DNA from: Atriophallophorus winterbourni
Taxonomy: Eukaryota > Platyhelminthes > Trematoda > Plagiorchiida > Microphallidae
Direction: 5' to 3'
Assembly: GCA_013407085.1 (NCBI GenBank)
Contig: JACCGJ010023909.1
Location: 53,225-117,224 of the forward strand
Length of the DNA: 64,000 bases
A program made the position numbers and the translations under genes. Shown here in pieces: positions 36,241 to 48,600 of the stretch; position 1 is the stretch's first letter, and each line of letters starts with the position of its first letter. The notes below the pieces were generated by a model that was not told the origin of the DNA, made no database searches, and saw nothing but the letters and a program-made list of their open reading frames with translations.

Positions 36241-36494
36241 AATATACTGATAAATAAACAAGAGATGAGTGAAAAATGAATAAATAGCTTCACTAATGTT
36301 CATTTACAAAAGTCACAAGTGAAAAATTGTTTCTAGATAAGCGTCGATCGAAGCACAAGTCAACATTCAACCAAAGGTCTCGAGAGGGTTTAAATCGAAA
36401 CGCCGGTAGTTCAAGTAAGGCACTTTGTCGATAAACTGAAAATAGAAGCGATGAGCGAATCGGTCAAACAGTATTTAATGCGAGTAAGCGATTG

Positions 36495-36609
36495 TTACGG
36501 AAATGTTACCTTTTCCGGGCGGAACCAAGAGATCAAGCAGAACACCACGCGGTAGATCAAAGCCAGCACCACCAGCACACGACCAGACATACCTCCACGC
36601 ATTGCGTAG
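36495..36609 (-). CDS. PIGA: PIGA last coding exon
   Basis: [20 protein letters not shown] then [13 protein letters not shown], stop TAA at 36495. Aligns with the human GYIFALL...FLRWMTPD membrane segment. Acceptor CCCGACAG. Confidence 0.85.
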
Positions 36610-39600
36610 CTGTCGGGAGGGGAAGAATCGTGTGATTTTTGCTTAACGTGATTGGTCACGAATACAGCGCCTAGCCTAGATTGATTGTTTACTTGAAATG
36701 CTTCGAAGATGAAGAACGGGATGCAGAGTTGAAATATTTTAAACCACAATGCATAATATCGGGAACTCTGAGCTATGGATTGTAAATATGATCGTAGGAA
36801 CAAGATGATATACGGTAAAAAGCGGTTCACAACACCAAAACGAACAAGTATCGATACATCGTTCAGTATATGCACGAACGAAAAAGGGACCACTCTAGTG
36901 ATAAATGTCGCCAATGGGAAGACAGTAGGTTAAGTCTACTTCGACACAGAACAATTTACAGAAATTATACGCTACGACATTAGGGGAGGACTTGACACTC
37001 AGCGCAACGCATTCGTCGCACTTTACTAAGCGTGCCAAGGATTTCTGGTTCACTTGAGAGAAATGTTCATCACACATGGTAAGTTTATAGCATTCCTCAC
37101 TTAGAAAAGACTAAAGCATTGATCGCATCGGATAGCGTAGTTCTGTGGAACGCGATAAGTTCCAAAGGTTGTCAGTGCTGAGGGTGGAAGTGAGGATAAG
37201 CTCCCAGTGTGCGTCTTAAATAGCCACTGACAATGAAGTCCAGCTCCTGGCCTGCACGAGTGGCTCTACGAGCCCAGCAGAACTGATTCTATTAATATGG
37301 GAAATAGCGAGGGAGGTTGAATGGTGACTGAAATTTAGTTGGTTAGTTAGCGTCTGGCGGATACAGCTCGTTAGCCCTGGAGGGTAGTCCGTTTAGGGGG
37401 AATTAAAACCCAGGTTTGAAGACGTTACCTTGCGGGATACTGGATCACGAGACAACCCTGAGGAAAATCCGCGCCAGAGTCCCTTAGGCGGATAGTTGGT
37501 GAACAGCACCTCTTCCCAGCAACTCCCTGCAGCCTTACAGGTTGCACTTGGCTACGCAAAGGCTAAAGCTGACTCGGACAAACATCGAGTAGTGCTGTGG
37601 ACGTCGCCTTGTACACAAATTCCAAAGCTCTTTATGACTCACGGATTGCTACAATATATAGTTAATGCTACGATATGCCCAGTACTCCCCCAGCGACTGG
37701 GTTGAAAGCAAGATCCCCCTCTTTATCTCATGCTGGAACGTCATAATGCTCCTCGAGCCCGGTAGCCAATGCACCACGTTGCGGTCTTTGCGACGATCGT
37801 ATGAGTATAGGCTGCCTGTCGGCAAAATAATCACGGACACTGGCTCTAGTCGTATCAAGATTCCTGGAAGGAAATCTCATAATGGTTGTACCACAGTGGA
37901 CCTACTGAAAAATTTAGGCTACAATGCGTCGCGATTGCGCTTGATGCAAGGATGCATTTTATGAAGAATTGCAACAAGCCGTCGATAAAATCCCTAGGCG
38001 TGGCATGCTGATCATTGCTGGTGACTGTATACAATCTACAATCTAACAACAACACATGCTGTTGCGAGTCACCTCCAACTTTGGATCGGTAGGTGTTGTG
38101 CGAAGACTCTCCTAAAAGCGTATCATGCACCATTTGCTGACATCTAGCAGATACAAAAGTCCAATCGCTTTATGTGCCGTTGAATCTCAGTGATTGACCC
38201 AAAACGAGAAGTAACTGGCTAATTCAGTATACGCTAGGGTTGAATTGTGTGTTGAGCTCGTTCTGTCGATGTTAACCATGGATATACATCACAAGCGTAT
38301 GATGGTTTTATGCCCCACACCGTTTCCAATGGTGAAAACATTTGGCACAAGTACGTCTCGTGCATATGGCAAATTCTCGCATTCATGAGGACAGGCATGG
38401 GAGGCTTAGTATCAGGTTCCGCCTGGACCAATATTGAATACTGTTCAAACATTGCATGAGAAAACATCATAACGAAACGTTGAACAACAACGAAGCTTTA
38501 TTGGTAACGTTTCGCTTCTGACACAGAAGCTTCGTCGGACCAAGGTTGTCAGTACGAACAGGGATCAAGCTTAAATTGCATTCACCTGACCAATCATAGG
38601 CTGGTTAAGAACTGCACAGTCCATGGTGGGTTCTGCGCACGTTAAGAAAGGACAGGCGCGTTCAATATCAACTGACGTACCACCACCCCTACGTGCCGTA
38701 TAATCTCTTAATTGTTTTAGTCTTGGCAGGTGTGAATGACATCTGCTGACAGATTAGCGCGATTGCGTAATCGGTGCGCACAATGATGTTTATCCGATGC
38801 AGGACCGGACACCAGATTGGGGTGATATCAGCCCCATCCACATTGTTGACAGCATTCTCACCAGCCTTTGTTATCTCAACCGCCTCAGCCTGAAGTCTTT
38901 CCATGTATGGCGTCCGGTCCTGCAGCGGATAAACATTAGCGTGCGTAACAACTAGTGTGCGCACCGATTACGCAATCGCGCGAATCTGTCGACAGATGTC
39001 ATTCACACTTGTGAAGACTAAAACAATTAAGGGATTATACGGCATGTAAGGGTGGTAGTGCGTCAGTTGATATTGAACGCGCCTGTCCTTCTTAACGAGT
39101 GCAGAACCCACCATGGACTGTGCAGTTCTTAACCAGCTTATGATTGGTCAGGTGAATGCAATTTAAGCTTGATCTCTGTTCGTACTGACACCCTTGGTCT
39201 GACGAAGCTTCTGTATCAGAAGCGAAACGTTACCAATAAACTACTCTCACAGATTCATTACAAACTTTATTTTTTCATGATTATGATTCCCCGATCTGTC
39301 ACAAACATTTTCCATTACATTGCTAAACAACGAAGCTTGCTCGGAAAACGCTATCGAAACCTCCGACCGTGAATTGCAAACTTTGTCGTCTATATTTATG
39401 TACGTTTATTTGAACAATTATTTCTAATAAGGTAACTGAAAACTTTGTTGAAAAAAAACAATGTGCCATTTGCAAGTAAACCAAAATGGGTGTCGTGAGT
39501 GGTTACCGTTTTAAAAGTCGATCAAACGTCAACGACTCATTCGACACGGCCTCGAAGTAGACCGCTTCGGTTCGCGATGCCACATCCGTCCAGGAATAAG

Positions 39601-42600
39601 CGTGTCGAACCCATTGATGCATTCGCCAAGATTTTTCTTCAATCGATTCGGCTTTTATGTAGGGTCCAGCCTAGTAAAAAAGTACATGTGAGTTGGCAAT
39701 GGCAGAAATGGCAAAAGGGATTGACAGCCATCCACAATACTGTGTGATAGAAGGCAACCTTGATTGTACAATGTGCATATGAAAATGGCTGATGCAATGA
39801 TCACATTATTCTTGTTTACATACAGTACGTGAATCGCAAGGTAGTCATGCAATCCACCTTACAAAATGAACGCGATACTGTCTAGTCGTTCAGAACTGGT
39901 ATCTTAGGGGACCACTCATTGAGCCTTTGGCGAAAAAACCCTGAAGCCCAACACATCTGGTTGAGAGACCATCTAACAATTAACCATTGGTTTTCTGTTG
40001 GCATAGCATGATTCCAGACCTGTGGTTAACCATGATAATGATGAGGCTAATGGTGATAAATAAACACAAAACCAGTATGGAAGTCTGTGTTTTGGCCAAA
40101 TAGATAAAATATTGATGCGTTTGAACAGTGATAAGATTATGTGATTTGATGCTCAAATCATCACCGTTAGTAAAGAAGCTGTCGTTACTTGTACAGTTGG
40201 TGATAAGGGAACACCGAGGATAATAGCTCAAACATTAGTGCAAGGCTTACGGAAATCAGAAGAAATGGAATATCGAATATGGCCGGGAACGTGGTTAAAC
40301 TCAACAGAGAGTAGAGCTGTTTGCCGGATACGCACGCGTATTACGTGTTCATGGGATGCAATGACAACATCTCATACAACAATATTCTTCAGAGCTAAAG
40401 CTTTATTTACCTTTGATTCACTATTTGACGGCATGCAGCACTTGAACCTGTGCACACAGCGTGATACTATGTTCACGTGACTAAACACGGTGGTCGTGTC
40501 GGCCTTATCGAAACTTGCCTCAAAGTTTACCGTTTCTCCACTGTTTCAAGACATAAAAATCTTGAGCTTACTGTATCCACCTGACGAGAGTATACAGCCT
40601 CAAAGCTTGGTGTAAACGTGTGTGCATACGAATATTTAATTCAACATTGTTTCCGTAATTCATGGAATTTTGATCATTACTTAATATAAATCGACATGTA
40701 CAACACGACAATTATTGAAAACGTGTAACTCACTGCCTCAGCAACTCTAGGGATGTTTCCGCAACCAGGAGAACGCGATGATCGTTGTTGTTTTAATACT
40801 TCTTGAATTGCTCCGGAGAGGCATTTCGCCAATTCAGATGGACTTGCTGGTGCCATACGGATAAATTCACTAGGCAAGACCTCTGGAACGCCTCCCACCG
40901 CAGTACTGACGACTAACAGTCTAGGGAAAGAATGGCACAAAAATTTGCCATGTTGTTATGTGAAAGCGTGAACTAGTCGTGAGAATCGAATGTTATTGGC
41001 GAGATGCTGACAGAATCGCATGACACGAATATACAAAAGTAACGAGAAGGTGGAGGAACATTCATGGAGTGAACTGCAGCTTGGAATCAACGATTTTGAA
41101 TAAATGGATGAGGGGTTTCAGTTCTCAAACCTCCCGTACAGCAGGTGCAAGTTCACAACATTTGTAACGCATGCGAGTTGATGCCCGACAAATTACAGTT
41201 TCGTAGTGAATAATAATAATAACAATGAATAATAACAATAATAATTCACATTCCTCGCATAACGTTTCCACTTAGAATTGGTCTACGGCAGACGTCAGCG
41301 CTGGACGTGGCGCAAGTGATTCGGCGTCAGCAACCGAGGTTAATCGAATGCAAATATAACAAATAGATGAGAATAGATGGATAATAGATGGACAATACCT
41401 AACGCTTCCAGTAACTTTTCAAAATAAGCCTAATTAAGCTCAACAATTAATGGTCCCCAGGGAAAAACCATATAGAACCCCAGGTTGGAAATTTGGCAAA
41501 AAATATTGAAGTTGATCGTGTTGGTCCGCACAAACCAGAAAATGTCGCCAACTAAATCCTTTGTAAACCGAAATCAACTGAGAAACTGGCCATACATGAG
41601 GTGACAAAAATCCGGCATTACGCCCAGGTCGCAGCACAAGCTGCGAATAAACATCACTGATATGGATTAAACTTTGAGTTTCAGCGTAATCGGTGATTTG
41701 TGAAATACAGTCGACGTTCAACAAATAGTGTCATTCAAAGATACGTCAGATTTGAAATTTAGTATGATTTCAGCGATCAATCAATCAGAAAATATCGGCA
41801 TCTAATCTATTATGTCTGTAAATAAGAGTAACCGGTATTGACTAGGCTATTCACATACGTTGAACACAATGCGAGATGGTTTAAATGCAACAATTCACCA
41901 GTGACACTGGCCGTTGTAGAAAATGGCAGACAGCAGTCCCCTCGGTTATTGAATAGGATTTGCTATGGTTAATGGAACAGCGACTCACCCACAAGAAACA
42001 GCCTCAAGCAACGCGATGCAAAAAGCCTCAGTAAGGGAGGTGTTCAAGAATATATCACCTTGTACCAGTACCTGGAAAAGACAAAGAATCGATAACATCT
42101 GATATTGAATTTGTCAGTTGAAGAGAGTGTCAAATCCGCATGCCAACATTTGAATTTGGATAGAAAAACAATTTGCCACAAGTTGACAGGCATGAAAATG
42201 TATCACAAAACTTTGCGAAGTAGTAGTGACCATTTTCTGCACGTAAACATAGTTTCTGACGGTTAGCTACCATCAAGTGAAGGGAGCGAGGTTAAATTCG
42301 GTGAGCTTTGAAACAATGAGCAGATAGGAAACAATGTGTAGCTATCAAACTACTTCTAATTACGAGTAGTTAAAAACGGGATCCCGATTCCAGACCAAAC
42401 ACTAATAAATGATCAGTTTGGTTGTCGTTCGAATCTCTGCAATTACACTTTAGTAACGGTTTCACGTTGCTTGCTATAATCATATTGGCAAATTAAGAAC
42501 AGTTCAAACGAATGCTGAAGCTGTGGATAGAGATAGAAAACAAAAGTTTTCATTGAAAACGTGGTTAAATATGGTTAAAAGAACTTATTACGGTTCGAGG

Positions 42601-45600
42601 AATCTGGCTCGAGCGTTGAAAGGCTCATAGTAGACGGGCCGATTGCTCTTGAAGTTTTTGCCCTGTTACGGCGAAAAGAAATATTAAAGCACGTGAACGG
42701 TAGTTATTTGTTCTTTCGGCCTCCTTTCAGAAGTTCATGTGCTACTAATGTGTAGACTCCGACTTAAAATGAAAAGAAATGCAGTTAATTGTTTCCAATT
42801 CGACGAGCCGAGTTGTTTGCAAGTAAAACCACAAGGGGGTTTCAGAACAAGAATTGAAACGTGTCTTTGTCTGCACGACTTGACACCCTCAGGGATACTA
42901 ATAGGCTGTTTATTAACACGACTAATTAGAGGTGATGGTTGAAGTGCTATTTAATCGCGTTCCTTGTTATGACGAATACCTTTAGTCTGGCGAAGCTTTT
43001 CTGTTAGAGGTTCAACGTTACTCAAAACTGATTTAACCGATTGATTACAAATTTATTTTTACAAAACTGAGGTATCATTACGGCATATTATTTGAGTACC
43101 ACTTCAAATTAATTGCAGCCAGGACACGACAGTAAAATAGAATGGCCAACGTAGTCCGTACTTTTGCTTGTTGATCTAAATATAAGCACAAGAGTAGTGC
43201 CAAGCCCCGGTGATTTTGGTAGAGTGAATGCCTACAAGAGCATCCAGTATAAAGTGCTAAGAAGTTAAAATTTATGCAACCAGGTTGTACAATTCAGATT
43301 AAAATTTTATGCTCACATTATGGACAAAGTATCCACTCATGGTCAGTCGCTCATAGATCATTTTCTATGCCAGTTGCTACATTTCCGTGATCTCCATTCG
43401 GTATCGAGGCCTTCTCACAGAGAACATAAAATTCCGTCGATGAACCCTACCGAAATAGAATGAGAATGCTACGCTCAATGACTAAATATGATATTACGAG
43501 TGTGTTTGTTGAGTTGCACTTTTTTCCAAACGAGTGGAAATTCTATAAGCTGGTAAGTATTATGCAAAAATTATCGAATACCTAAAATATCCATTGGCAG
43601 ATCACAATTAATCGGGACGAAACTTTACAGAATATTTAGACATTCTCGGTAGTCAGCAAGGCGGATGCTGTTGAGTTCCTACTGCTCACACGTTTTCATT
43701 GTGATCATTTCTTCCTGGTATAGTCTGTTAACAATTGTCCATAATCGCAGTTCGAATTGTTCAACGTTGTCTTGTGCAGCGATTAATCGTTGATTTTATT
43801 AACGAATCATTCAATATATATGACATTTTAAAATGCTGTTCAAAGTTACAACGTTAGATAAATAGAAAAGACAATCCAGAAAATGTCGAACTGCAATGAC
43901 AGACAACTATAAAAAGACTATTTCAAGAGGGAATGTTTAGTAAAGAAACAAGTGAACAATCGAAGCCAGAGGGTACTCAACAACCTCGACTTAATAGCCT
44001 ATCGATAACACATGTAGAAATCCCAACAATGAGGCCAATATTCCCATTGGCTATTTTGCAACATCACGCAATTGCGAGAACTGGTAGTCGGAGAGGTCGG
44101 AAAAATCAAGCTGCTTTTAGCGGGAAAAACATTTCTTCGAGAAGCGATTTCACGCTCAACCAATTGACTGGTTCAGTAAATTGGAGCGCATTGTCCCAAA
44201 CTGGTAAGTGGGATTAGATCGCCATTCAGGTATTAACATCCTACATGGCACAATATGGTCATCTACGATGAGGCATTCACGGACGGTGCAACAATCTGCA
44301 GTCATTGGAAACACCTGCAATGATCCACTTAATAGTCGACACAATAAAAGCAACAGAATGTATTGTTAATCTGATTTCGCCAACAAAACTGTCCTAGCTT
44401 AACTGAGCCGAACTAATTAAACACTAAGTATAGTAGTCAAAAAACAACTAAACATGCAAGATCGTGCTGTGCCGAAATAAAACAAAACGTCAACACCGCG
44501 TGCATCTTTACTGACCACTACGCAATAGGAGTATTTGAAAACACACATGTCAAAACGAGAAATTTGTACTATGGAAACGAAACGAAACGAAACTCACATC
44601 CCGAACCTGCTGAGGATCCAATTTACCGAGTAGTTCTATGCGAGAATGTAGTCGGTAACGTTCACGTACCTCTTCTAGATCAAGCCTCTTAGGACCATCA
44701 CCACCTAGGAAAACGGAACGCAAACTGAACAAGAAGTACAACGGGGACCGAAAAGCATTCCTCAGTCTCGAAGCACTCACCGATAATGAAGCGTAAGTTT
44801 GGATACAACGCGCACAACGGAGGAATGATAGCGACCAGAAGATCGATACCTTTTCGATAGACCAAACGACTGACCAGAATAACCGTAACTGTTTCGGAAG
44901 AAATCAAGCGAGGTGAGTACTACCTAAGGGAAGTGGTAATGTAATAACCATAGAGCGCTTGATGAAACCAAAACAAAATGAAAATAGAATAGAATGTGTG
45001 ATCACGGATTCAAGGGGGTCTGAATTCGTATTTTACCTATTATGCCCAACCGTCCATCTGCATACTAAACAAAGGCTAGAACAACTAATTTGAAATGTGC
45101 ATCCAATCGTACTACCAGCTATGCTGAGTTCGGCGAACAAGCCGGGTTTATTTAGAGTTGATCTATTAGGCACGGGGTTAAAGGTCGTTGCTAAAAGCAA
45201 CCAGATTCAAGATTTTATGGTGGCAAAAAGCACTTTGCTTCACAATTAAGACAGGATATCAAACAGGAAGACGAAATAGATCCAAGACGAGGTCATTAAT
45301 TCCATGTAATGTCATGCATAGTCAACTTAGGAGGGGATAATACTCAAGTGCAGTCAAATCGTGTTAACATAAATGTGTGTCCGGATTTAGAATGCATGCC
45401 TCAGACTAAGAGCGCTGACAATTATTACACAGAACACTTTCAAAAGGACAAGCTCGTACAGAATAAAATCAACAGATACAGTCAAGATGAAAATGGGATG
45501 TTTGCAATGTAGCTGAGTGGCTATGTGTATGTCACAAATCACAATATTTTAAAAAAATGGTTTGGAGTAAGTAATATTTTGAATTAAAGTAAAACGTCAC

Positions 45601-48600
45601 TCCGAGTGCTTCTTTGAATGGTGGTGTGGTGGCTCAGCAGTTGCATTCGTTCCATTTATGTTAGCTTATGGAAAACAATGACGATTTTGGTTGGAGGGTT
45701 CTGTCAAACAGCAATAAATTCTCTCTATAGCCACGGAGTCCGAACTTGTGATGGGTATTGAATAGTTGGGAGAATGTACGTTTTGATCGTTATGGGTATA
45801 GTCCTCAAGGAGTATAGTTCGAGTCTGAGACACATAAAACTCCTATGTTTGGGGTCAAATCAAAATCAGTAGATTTGGTTAGCCAATTGCAAAACGTGGT
45901 AAAAGGTTGTGTGGAAAACCGTTGTTAGTTGTCTGACCTGCAACAACATCCCCAGGGAGTTTCTAAAAAGGCCATATGTTCACCAGTCGTATTTGAAGTT
46001 AAGGCATTTACTGTCCTTCTTTGGAGTTAGTAGTAATTTTTGCATCGTGCACTTCGTTACATTCATATATAGAAAACGAGCCCATTTTATTATCAATCAC
46101 AATTAACTCTTGAATGCGAGAGATGAAACACTACAGAGTGCCTAAATGTTATAGACACACTGGGACGATTGGCTTATTATGAGGCACATGATATTAAGTA
46201 GTATTGATCAGTGCACGAATCTAATAATAGCGATGGAATGATAAACTTTATGTGCATCAGAGTAAACAGGTTAGTACCAAGTACAGTGGAACCCGGGTAC
46301 AACGAATCGCTGGGGAGAGAGTAAAATGTTCGTTATAAGCGGAGTTCGTTGTAAGTAAAACGCATTGTCAGACATGTGATTTTGGCGCCGTTTTTCTGTA
46401 CACGTGTAAACAATAAAGTAGTGAAGAATGTCTTACCTTTGTGTTTCTGCATGCGTGTAATCCATTTGATGAATAGATGATGCCACAGCACACAGATCAC
46501 AACATTAATTCTAAGTTCATGTTAATAATAGTAAATTTATTCTGAAACGAATGGAATTAATATTTCAGAGAGTTGCTTCTTCTGCTACAGGAAGGTGGAC
46601 AGCGTTGATTTTGCTATGCTATATTTTTAGCAATTTCAGATTTTGTCATTTGGCCATTCTCCACTTCAGCTAAAATTTCCCTTTTTTCTCTAGGCTAAAT
46701 TGCTCTCGTTTTCGTTTTCTGTCAGCCATCGTGTAACTGTAAGAAGGGAATGAAGTGTCTGCCTGAGTGATTGCAATTTGTCATGAGTCTGTGATTACCA
46801 ATCACAGAGAATTCACGTTATTTTCTTGTGCGTGCGTGCGAGTCAGTTAGCACATTGTATGCTAGGCTGCCTGTGTCTCGCCAAGCTGTGTCAGTTCTAT
46901 TCTTAGCGCACTGCAGGCCACTCTTGACGGAGCGTTGTGGGTTAAAGGCAAGACAAAGCGAGTTCGTTGTATGCATGAACTTTATTGAACAAACATAGCT
47001 GTCGGGAACGTGTACAGTGTTCGCAATAGGCGAGATTCGTAACGAACAGATTCGTTGTACGAATGTTTTAAATAGGCTTACAAAGAAGGAATTTATTTGG
47101 GAAATCATGGTGTGTTCGTTGTAAGCGAGTTCGTTGTAGGTGGGTTCCACTCTACATAACAATTGGAATCACTCTTTCGAGATATTGTGAACAGACAGGA
47201 GTTGCAAATTTACTGTGACGTTATAAGCAGGTGTCAAACGTGTATATCTGTTTCAAGTTGTGCGTTGGGAGATTATCACAGTAACCATATCCACAAAAAG
47301 CAAGAGTTTATCATAAACACCCTGGTATGCATTATCACGATAACCGAACAGGGTACAACAGAAAATATCGATCGGACCACCAAGGTGAGCGCTCACCATA
47401 TTGCGCGTTTCGTTTCGATGGATCCGGGGTGAATGAATTCGGGTCGATCGCATTGGGAATCACGTAGAACCGTGACGGATCCATATTGAGCCGCAACACG
47501 GAATTTTCTTTGCACGTGTGTGAGACGCAAATGACAGCGTCCACCGCTGAGTGCAGGCCTTTTAGCGCTTTATTCCAAAGGACCGCACTCAAATCGGCAA
47601 ACCCGAAGAGTGAGTGATCCGTCACGACCGTCCGAATTCCCAGTGCTTGTGCGTGTAGTACAGCTTCATAGCTCAAGAGGGAGAATGACTGAAAGATAAA
47701 ATCTCGTGGGAAATGTTCTTCGTGGGAAAGGCGCGCGTGTGACAAAAATATAATAACGTAATGACTACTCCGCAAATGTCGTACAGTGTGTTCCGCACGT
47801 CAGATTGAGTGTACATCAGTACTGCCGTTATGCAGTTTAGAATCGATTTTTAGATACCACGGGGGATTCAGCCATCCCCTATCTACTTTGCAAAGGTTAT
47901 GTGAGATCAATGCAGAACTGACCAGGATGCATAGAGCAAGATCGCCACACGCACGATCGGCTCAAATGAATTAAAGACAGTCCCCGTTCGTGTAGGCCAC
48001 GAAAGGATCACGCCGTTTTCTGAATTGTCGAGCAAAAAATTGAAAAAACCATGATGGTGAACAGATCGTGTGATCGCCAATGCTTTGCAGTTTCGCAGTA
48101 TCCCTCATGGCTTAAACATAGCGTGGATAGGCAAGGGAAAGAATGCCGAAGAAGTATATAGCTAGTAATATCATACACAATCCATACGAATAGGAAAGCA
48201 AAACAAAATCGAATCGAGAGTTTGGAGATGCCCTGTTTTATTTTGATTTTATTTAAAGAGTTGTTGGACTCTTTCGGTCGATGTCGACCATGTATTGCCT
48301 GTTATAAACTGGACGAATTGAGTGCTCGTAGCTCATAATGAATGCCACATCAAGTTTGCTACTGTTGGTGTACTAACTTGCAATACTTGATCGAATGGAT
48401 GTTTCATTCGGAATATGTTCAGGTTACCCCAGTGTATCTGTGCCAGCACTCGTGCAAATTGAGTAGTTTTTTTCTAAGTTCTACTCTGATGCATTGATGT
48501 AAAATTTTATTCCCATTGTTACGGGACAGTTTTAGCATTCATGTGAACATTGACAAGGATCAAGACCAGAATGAGCAGTGTATGATGCAACAAAACTTAC

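Larger units (their letters stand above)
38499..39238. mobile_element. Penelope-like foldback: two inverted 3' ends, each with a hammerhead
   Basis: Arms 38499-38809 and 38913-39238 are near-identical inverted copies around a loop of about 103 bp. The minus copy still codes the end of the Penelope endonuclease ([20 protein letters not shown] at 38812-38910). Each arm ends in a family 2 hammerhead read outward. It lies in a PIGA intron. Confidence 0.85.

Noticed and set aside
36609..36914. Upstream extension of the last PIGA exon as a long single frame
   Set aside because: Only 36495-36609 aligns with PIGA; an acceptor (CCCGACAG) precedes it and phase 2 matches exon 8.
46818..47162. 114-codon open frame on minus
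   Set aside because: Lies in the transposon's end region, with no similarity and overlapping the inverted repeat.
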